DNA from: an uncultured Butyricicoccus sp.
Lineage (GTDB): Bacteria > Bacillota > Clostridia > Oscillospirales > Butyricicoccaceae
Length of the DNA stretch: 24,898 bases
Direction of reading: 5' to 3'
Assembly (NCBI GenBank): GCA_900547195.1
Contig: URFQ01000035.1
Span: forward strand, 1 to 24,898
Part shown: positions 21,267 through 24,898 of the stretch, in pieces
Layout: each line of letters starts with the position of its first letter
Position numbering within the stretch: the stretch's first letter is position 1
Translations under genes and position numbers: made by a program
Notes under the pieces: model-generated
Database searches by the model: none
What the model saw: only the letters and a program-made list of their open reading frames with translations
What the model was told of the DNA's origin: nothing

Positions 21267-23363
21267 TCAGACTTTGCCGGCACGCTCGAGCGCCAGCTGC
21301 ATGAGGGCAAACTGGCAGTCTACCGGAGGCTCGCCGGGCGCGCGCTCCGGCTTTACCAGATCCCCATGCACATTGTGAACGCGGGCCTTGGTGTTATCGC
21401 GCAGCGCAAGGTTAAGAATTTCGTGAATTCGTGCAACAACGGCCGGGTCGGAAACCGGACAGGCAATTTCAATGCGCTTTTCGGTATTGCGCGTCATTAG
21501 GTCAGCCGAGCCGATGTAAAGGCGTTCCTTCGCGCCTGCGCCGAAGCATAGGATGCGCGAATGTTCCAGAAAACGCCCGACGATGGAGCGGATCCGGATA
21601 TTCTCGGTTTTACCCTTGACGCCCGGCACCAGGCAGCAAATGCCGCGAATAATCAGGTCGATCGGGACGCCGGCGCAGGACGCCGCCGAAAGCCGGTCAA
21701 TGATATCGCGGTCGGTGAGGGAGTTGAATTTCATGACAATCCGGCAGGGGTGTCCGGCCTCGGCCTTAGCGATTTCCTCGTCAATAAGGCGCAGGACCGC
21801 GGGCTTGAAAATGTGCGGCGAAATCAGCAACGAGTGGCTGCTTGTCGGCGCGGCGCCGAGCGCCATATGGTTAAAGAAATCCGCGGCATCCGCGCCAAGC
21901 ACCGGGTCGGCAGTAATCAGCGCGAGGTCGGTATACATGGCTGCGGTTTTTTCGTTGTAGTTGCCTGTGCCAATCTGGGTGATGTGCTCAATGCCTTCGT
22001 TCCCCATCCGGGTGATCAGGCAGATTTTGGAGTGCACTTTGAGATCCTCAATGCCATAGATCACCTTGCAGCCCGATTCCTCCAGGCGCTCCGCCCAGTC
22101 GATGTTGTTCTGTTCATCAAAACGTGCGCGCAGTTCAACCAGCACCGTCACGTCCTTGCCGTTTTCGGCAGCTTCGCATAAATAAGAAATGAGTTTGGAT
22201 TTGCGCGCCACACGATAAATCGTAATTTTGATGGAAACCGTTTGCGGATCGCGCGCGGCCTCGCGGATCATATGCAGGAAAGCAGCCATACTCTCGTAAG
22301 GGTAGTGCAGCAGCACATCATGATCGAGCACCTGCGGAAGGATCGGCTTTTTGTCATTAACCATCGGGGAAGGCTGCGGCATCCACGGTTCATAGACCAA
22401 ACCCGCTGCCGGCGGAAGGCTGCCTTCCAGCGCAAAGACATAGCCCAGATTCAGCGGAGCATTGCAGGCATATACCTGATCGGCATCCAGCCCCAAACGC
22501 ACGCACAGCTGATGCAGAGCCGCGGACGGCAGCCTACCCTGATACTCCAGACGAACCGGGGCAAGCAGATTGCGCTTTTTGAGCAGCTTCTGCATATGCT
22601 GACGGAAATCAACATCCACATCAAATGCCTCATCATCGGGGCTGATGTCTGCGTTGCGGGTGACCTTAATGACTGCTTTGGATTGGATATGGAAGCCCGG
22701 GAACAGGTTCGCTACCTTGCCAAGCAGGATGTCTTCGGTCAGAATATAACGCAGTCCCTCGCCTGGGAGCACCACCATGGGCGGCAGGGACGGGGGGATG
22801 GGCAGAAGGCCGAGCAGAATCCGTTCATCAAAGCGCAGCCGCACCAAAAGATGCAGGCGGCCGTTTGGTAGATGCGGAAAGGGGTGGTGCTGGTCAATGA
22901 CCTGCGGGGACAAGATGGGCTTGGCGGCTGTTCGGTACCACTGGTCGACAAACCGTTTTTCATTCGCGGTAAGATTCTTGCGGCGCAGACGCTTCACGCC
23001 CAGATCGGACAAGGCGCTTTCAATTTCACCAAATACCTTATCACGCCGCCCCGACAGCGGGCCGCATACCTTAAAAATATGTTCCAGCTGTTCCGCTGCC
23101 GTCCATCCGCACTTGTTGTCCGGCAAATCCTCGGAACGTATCGCCGCGATATCGGTGAGCGAACCGACGCGGATCATAAAGAACTCATCCAGATTGGACG
23201 TAAAAATCGATACAAATTTCAACCGTTCAAATAGAGGCACCGACGTATCCTCGGCTTCTTCCAATACGCGGCGGTTAAATTCCAGCCACGAAAGCTCGCG
23301 GTTGAGCGTATAGCTGATATCATGGCTCAGAATACGCTGCTTTTTTTTCTCTTTTTTACTCAT
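21267..23363 (-). CDS. ppk1: Polyphosphate kinase 1
   Basis: A 698-residue PPK1, which reversibly polymerises the gamma phosphate of ATP into polyphosphate. The N-terminal domain starts YTLNRELSWLEFNRRVLEEA with FTSNLDEFFMIRVG. The catalytic histidines are His444 (LKVHSKICLI) and His601 (FLEHSRILCFG). They are 157 residues apart, the same spacing as His435 and His592 of the E. coli enzyme. IGSADLMTRNTEKRIEI completes the active-site region. The start at 23363 follows AGGAGG by 7 nt; an in-frame ATG at 23387 precedes that site. It is monocistronic. Confidence 0.95.
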   Translation of the reverse strand: MSKKEKKKQRILSHDISYTLNRELSWLEFNRRVLEEAEDTSVPLFERLKFVSIFTSNLDEFFMIRVGSLTDIAAIRSEDLPDNKCGWTAAEQLEHIFKVCGPLSGRRDKVFGEIESALSDLGVKRLRRKNLTANEKRFVDQWYRTAAKPILSPQVIDQHHPFPHLPNGRLHLLVRLRFDERILLGLLPIPPSLPPMVVLPGEGLRYILTEDILLGKVANLFPGFHIQSKAVIKVTRNADISPDDEAFDVDVDFRQHMQKLLKKRNLLAPVRLEYQGRLPSAALHQLCVRLGLDADQVYACNAPLNLGYVFALEGSLPPAAGLVYEPWMPQPSPMVNDKKPILPQVLDHDVLLHYPYESMAAFLHMIREAARDPQTVSIKITIYRVARKSKLISYLCEAAENGKDVTVLVELRARFDEQNNIDWAERLEESGCKVIYGIEDLKVHSKICLITRMGNEGIEHITQIGTGNYNEKTAAMYTDLALITADPVLGADAADFFNHMALGAAPTSSHSLLISPHIFKPAVLRLIDEEIAKAEAGHPCRIVMKFNSLTDRDIIDRLSAASCAGVPIDLIIRGICCLVPGVKGKTENIRIRSIVGRFLEHSRILCFGAGAKERLYIGSADLMTRNTEKRIEIACPVSDPAVVARIHEILNLALRDNTKARVHNVHGDLVKPERAPGEPPVDCQFALMQLALERAGKV

Positions 23364-23516
23364 GGCCTTTCCTCCTCCAATGGGCATAAACGCCGCACGT
23401 GATATTCCCCCAAAAGTGGCAAAAACTCTTCATCATTAAAAAATGCACTCGGCGCGGCGCCGGACAGCCCACACCACAAGGCTTGCCGGATGCGTGCCGC
23501 TTGATTCCATATACCC

Positions 23517-23545
23517 AGTGTAGCAAATGCACGCGCCCGTGACCA
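23517..23545 (-). promoter_or_regulatory. Candidate ppk promoter
   Basis: Minus-strand TGGTCA (23540-23545), 17-nt spacer, TACACT (23517-23522). Four of six bases match at each box. It lies 154 nt upstream of the ppk start. Confidence 0.4.
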
Positions 23546-23586
23546 GACCCAAAAAAGAAAATCCGGGCGATCGGGCGTAAAAAATG

Positions 23587-23624
23587 TGTAAAATATCTGT
23601 AAAGTTGAGAAAAATACTTGTAAA
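23587..23624 (-). promoter_or_regulatory. TTTACA direct repeats upstream of ppk (PhoP-box-like)
   Basis: Minus-strand TTTACA occurs at 23587-23592, 23598-23603 and 23619-23624. The first two are 11 bp apart, the period of Gram-positive PhoP boxes (TTNACA repeats); the third is 21 bp further. They lie about 42 bp upstream of the candidate -35 box. Phosphate control of ppk would make sense but is inferred. Confidence 0.4.
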
Positions 23625-23630
23625 GCGCAT

Positions 23631-23684
23631 AAAAAAGCGCCGCAGAAGGGGAAAACCCATGCTCTGCGGCGGCCGCTGTTTTTT
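23631..23684. terminator. Bidirectional terminator upstream of ppk
   Basis: CGCCGCAG (23638-23645) pairs with CTGCGGCG (23664-23671), with an inner GGG/CCC stem. T6 follows on + (23679-23684) and A6 precedes (23631-23636), giving a T-run on the minus strand. It would insulate ppk from leftward transcription. Confidence 0.8.
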
Positions 23685-23753
23685 ATCATTCGAGCAGCAG
23701 GCATAAAGCGCCGGCTGGATATTCGACAAAATCAGATCCCGGGAAAAGGGTTC

Positions 23754-23776
23754 AAAAAAACCACGCCTCGGCGTGG
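23754..23776 (-). terminator. Terminator of the 29-codon gene
   Basis: Minus strand CCACGC, CGAG loop, GCGTGG (23761-23776), with one more closing pair possible inside, then seven T (23760-23754). It lies 40 nt after the stop codon of the small ORF at 23817-23906. Confidence 0.8.
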
Positions 23777-23816
23777 TAGCTACGCCGGCTGGCCATTTTT
23801 ATAAATGGGCGGCCGT

Positions 23817-23906
23817 TTACTTTTCGCTGTGATTGCCTTCGTCTTCAAAGATCAGATCGTCGATATCGGGCGGATCGGGCAGCTGCGGCCGGATGTAAAT
23901 GCGCAT
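23817..23906 (-). CDS. Small acidic protein, 29 residues, unknown function
   Basis: The product is MRIYIRPQLPDPPDIDDLIF followed by EDEGNHSEK. A near-ideal ribosome site, AAAAGGAGGTGACATCCC, places AGGAGG about 8 nt before the ATG at 23906. The peptide has a short basic N-terminus, a Pro/Asp-rich middle and an acidic tail. It has no signal peptide, no membrane segment and no cysteines. It has its own promoter (24009-24037), a structured leader and a terminator (23754-23776), so it looks like an independent unit. I do not recognise a family. It could be a small regulatory protein or a leader peptide, although no larger gene follows within the same unit. Confidence 0.65.
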   Translation of the reverse strand: MRIYIRPQLPDPPDIDDLIFEDEGNHSEK

Positions 23907-23930
23907 GGGATGTCACCTCCTTTTGGTAAT

Positions 23931-23994
23931 ATCGCACAGGTGCGATGCTTTGCTCTCCCGCGGCAAGAGCCGCGCACCGGGACGGTTCCGGTGC
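23931..23994 (-). promoter_or_regulatory. Three-hairpin leader of the small gene
   Basis: Within the ~95-nt leader are three consecutive perfect stems: 23974-23980 with 23988-23994 (GCACCGG type), 23960-23964 with 23969-23973 (GCGGC/GCCGC), and 23931-23937 with 23940-23946 (ATCGCAC/GTGCGAT). The last ends about 11 nt upstream of the ribosome site. Read on +, the first stem is followed by TTTTCTT and might also serve as a weak terminator. Confidence 0.5.
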
Positions 23995-24008
23995 TTTTCT
24001 TCCTATAT

Positions 24009-24037
24009 AGTATACCACAGAAAAAGGTCGAATCCAA
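24009..24037 (-). promoter_or_regulatory. Promoter of the 29-codon gene
   Basis: Minus strand TTGGAT (24032-24037), exactly 17 nt, TATACT (24009-24014). The -10 box matches five of six consensus bases. It lies just downstream of the structured-RNA terminator. Confidence 0.65.
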
Positions 24038-24087
24038 GTGGTTTTTCTGTGAATTATATATAAATTTTTTGCAAACTCCTGATTCGC

Positions 24088-24131
24088 AAAAAAAAACAGC
24101 AGATAAACGCCCTCGGGCGGCCTCTCTGCCG
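24088..24131 (-). terminator. Terminator of the structured RNA
   Basis: CGGCAGA (24125-24131) pairs with TCTGCTG (24097-24103), one G-U pair, with an inner GCCC/GGGC hairpin, then nine T on the minus strand (24096-24088). Confidence 0.75.
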
Positions 24132-24300
24132 TTTGGTTTCCGATAAGGCCCCCGCCTCTGCCGATGCAGCCCCATTGCTAACCTGCACGTAAGAGCAGGT
24201 GGGTTTCCTATCCTCGGTTTCCGTGCTTCCAACATCCACTTTTGATTCGCGGGAGGCCTGCGCTCCACCGGGGAAGATTCTTCGGAATCCCATATAAGAG
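24088..24300 (-). ncRNA. Structured RNA candidate (3' UTR or independent small RNA)
   Basis: No supported ORF. On the minus strand, GGCCTCCCGC (24249-24258) pairs with GCGGGGGCC (24147-24155), leaving one bulged U. Inside it is ACCTGC (24195-24200) with GCAGGT (24181-24186), and nested CCGA/TCGG and CCC/GGG pairs. A 5' hairpin GATTC-CGAA-GAATC lies near 24280. The RNA ends with a terminator stem 24123-24131 with 24097-24105 and nine T. The rod-like fold with internal loops recalls 6S RNA, but I see no signature that proves it. The 5' end is unknown; no good promoter is visible, so it may be processed from the DUF1292 transcript. Confidence 0.45.
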
Positions 24301-24362
24301 ATGTGGGTTGAAAAAGGGCTGCTGTCGAACAGGGCAGGGGGATTGAGCTCTATAGGAAAAGA

Positions 24363-24644
24363 TTACTCCTCGTCCTCGTACATATCCTCGACGCGCTCCA
24401 TGACAATGTCAAAGATCTTGTCGGCTTCGTCCTCGTCTTCTACCGAGGCCAGGATTTCTTCGCCGTCCTCTTCGATGACCTTGAGGATTACGACTTCGGC
24501 CTCTTCATCCACAGCAAGTTCAGCAGGAATAAAAGCCATGTAGGTTTCGCCATCGACTTCGACGGTGTCGATGTGCTGAAACTCAACTTCGTTGCCGTCT
24601 TCGTCGGTCAGTACAACATAATCGTTGCCGTATTCTTCGCTCAT
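24363..24644 (-). CDS. DUF1292 family protein (YrzB-like)
   Basis: A 93-residue very acidic protein. The pattern VVLTDEDGNEVEFQHIDTVEVDGETYMAFIP followed by EEAEVVILKVIEEDGEE (in pieces) is the DUF1292 signature, a small beta-rich domain common in Firmicutes. The C-terminus is a Glu/Asp-rich helix. Function is unknown; in many Clostridia it neighbours alaS-ireB-ruvX genes, which would lie outside the window to the right. AGAGAGG lies ~9 nt before the ATG. It has its own promoter at 24695-24723. Confidence 0.9.
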   Translation of the reverse strand: MSEEYGNDYVVLTDEDGNEVEFQHIDTVEVDGETYMAFIPAELAVDEEAEVVILKVIEEDGEEILASVEDEDEADKIFDIVMERVEDMYEDEE

Positions 24645-24664
24645 AGTGGGAACCTCTCTCGCGG

Positions 24665-24679
24665 ACGGCGTTGCGCCGT
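24665..24679 (-). other. Leader hairpin of the DUF1292 gene
   Basis: ACGGCG (24665-24670) and CGCCGT (24674-24679) form a perfect 6-bp stem with a 3-nt loop in the 5' UTR. Confidence 0.5.
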
Positions 24680-24694
24680 GTTTTCATTACTATA

Positions 24695-24723
24695 AGGATA
24701 GTACACTTTTTTTAAATTTTCAA
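24695..24723 (-). promoter_or_regulatory. Promoter of the DUF1292 gene
   Basis: Minus strand TTGAAA (24718-24723), 17-nt spacer, TATCCT (24695-24700), about 50 nt upstream of the start codon, in an AT-rich stretch. Confidence 0.6.
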
Positions 24724-24731
24724 CCGTTTCC

Positions 24732-24764
24732 GCGTGAAAAAAACCATTTTGTAATCTTTCACGC
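24732..24764. promoter_or_regulatory. Spaced dyad upstream of the DUF1292 promoter
   Basis: GCGTGAAA (24732-24739) and TTTCACGC (24757-24764) are perfect inverted half-sites with a 17-bp spacer. The dyad begins 8 bp upstream of the -35 box. It looks like a dimeric regulator's operator; the regulator is unknown. Confidence 0.45.
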
Positions 24765-24872
24765 AGAGCGTCTTTCTGTCTAACAACGATACACTATTCT
24801 ATGCTGTTTTGTCAAGAAGCATACCCGAAATTTTAGCAGGTCCTTTTTCGTGCAGTTTTTTCAGGGTTTGGG

Positions 24873-24878
24873 GCTTGA
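24873..24878 (+). promoter_or_regulatory. Possible -35 element at the right edge
   Basis: TTGACA matches the consensus exactly near 24873. The -10 box would fall just past the window end, so a rightward promoter is only possible, not shown. Confidence 0.25.
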
Positions 24879-24898
24879 CAGCCCCGGAAAGGCGTGGT

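Noticed and set aside
23360..23704. Minus-strand ORF upstream of ppk
   Set aside because: It contains the terminator at 23631-23684, the candidate promoter and the ppk ribosome site, and has no ribosome site of its own.
24054..24293. Short ORFs on the minus strand in the structured RNA region
   Set aside because: They have no ribosome site and their sequence is dictated by paired stems and the terminator.
24088..24300. RNase P RNA, tmRNA, SRP RNA or T-box identity for the structured RNA
   Set aside because: Their hallmark sequences (for example GAGGAAAGTCC, GGAAGGAAGC-type SRP loop, tmRNA tail or TGGTACCGCG) were not found on either strand.

Overview
The window looks like a chromosomal segment of an anaerobic, GC-rich Clostridia-type Firmicute. 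This rests on strong AGGAGG-type ribosome sites, GTG/TTG starts, an EutV/EutW (ANTAR) regulatory pair, and DUF1292 and DUF2284 family genes. No transposase, tRNA, rRNA or CRISPR array was seen.

Layout. (1) 1-1420: three tandem hairpins, then a leftward Eis-like acetyltransferase gene with its own promoter and a leader hairpin. (2) 1475-19836: one rightward, nearly uninterrupted ethanolamine-utilisation (Eut) bacterial microcompartment locus of 21 genes: eutG, eutS, eutP, eutV, eutW, eutA, eutB, eutC, eutL, a BMC-H protein with an extra C-terminal domain (EutK-like), eutE, eutM, eutT, pduL (functional eutD), eutJ, a BMC-associated orphan, eutN, a PduS-like reductase, a PduT-like shell protein, eutH and eutQ. 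(3) 19837-20676: probable operon end, a structured leader with a terminator, and a DUF2284 Cys-rich protein gene. (4) 20677-21266: a strong terminator and a decayed-looking, frameshifted coding remnant. (5) 21267-23363: leftward polyphosphate kinase (ppk1), with TTTACA direct repeats upstream. (6) 23400-24898: leftward small-gene region with a 29-codon ORF that has its own promoter, structured leader and terminator, then a structured RNA candidate ending in a terminator, then a DUF1292 gene with its promoter.

How the genes work together. EutH imports ethanolamine. EutBC (adenosylcobalamin-dependent lyase, reactivated by EutA and supplied with cofactor by EutT) splits it to acetaldehyde and ammonia inside a shell of EutS, EutM, EutK-like, EutL, PduT-like and EutN subunits. 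EutE oxidises acetaldehyde to acetyl-CoA, PduL makes acetyl phosphate, and EutG reduces acetaldehyde to ethanol to recycle NADH. PduS-like and PduT-like proteins, more typical of propanediol compartments, probably move electrons across the shell. EutW/EutV should sense ethanolamine and act by antitermination. A strong promoter at 1475-1503 is followed by a dyad hairpin and a terminator before eutG, and a similar hairpin plus terminator lies between eutW and eutA.

The most notable points are the EutQ N-terminal module found on the C-terminus of another BMC gene, a shell protein with a Rho_N/SAP-like tail, ANTAR-type leaders with a non-canonical loop, and the unannotated small ORF and structured RNA at the right end.
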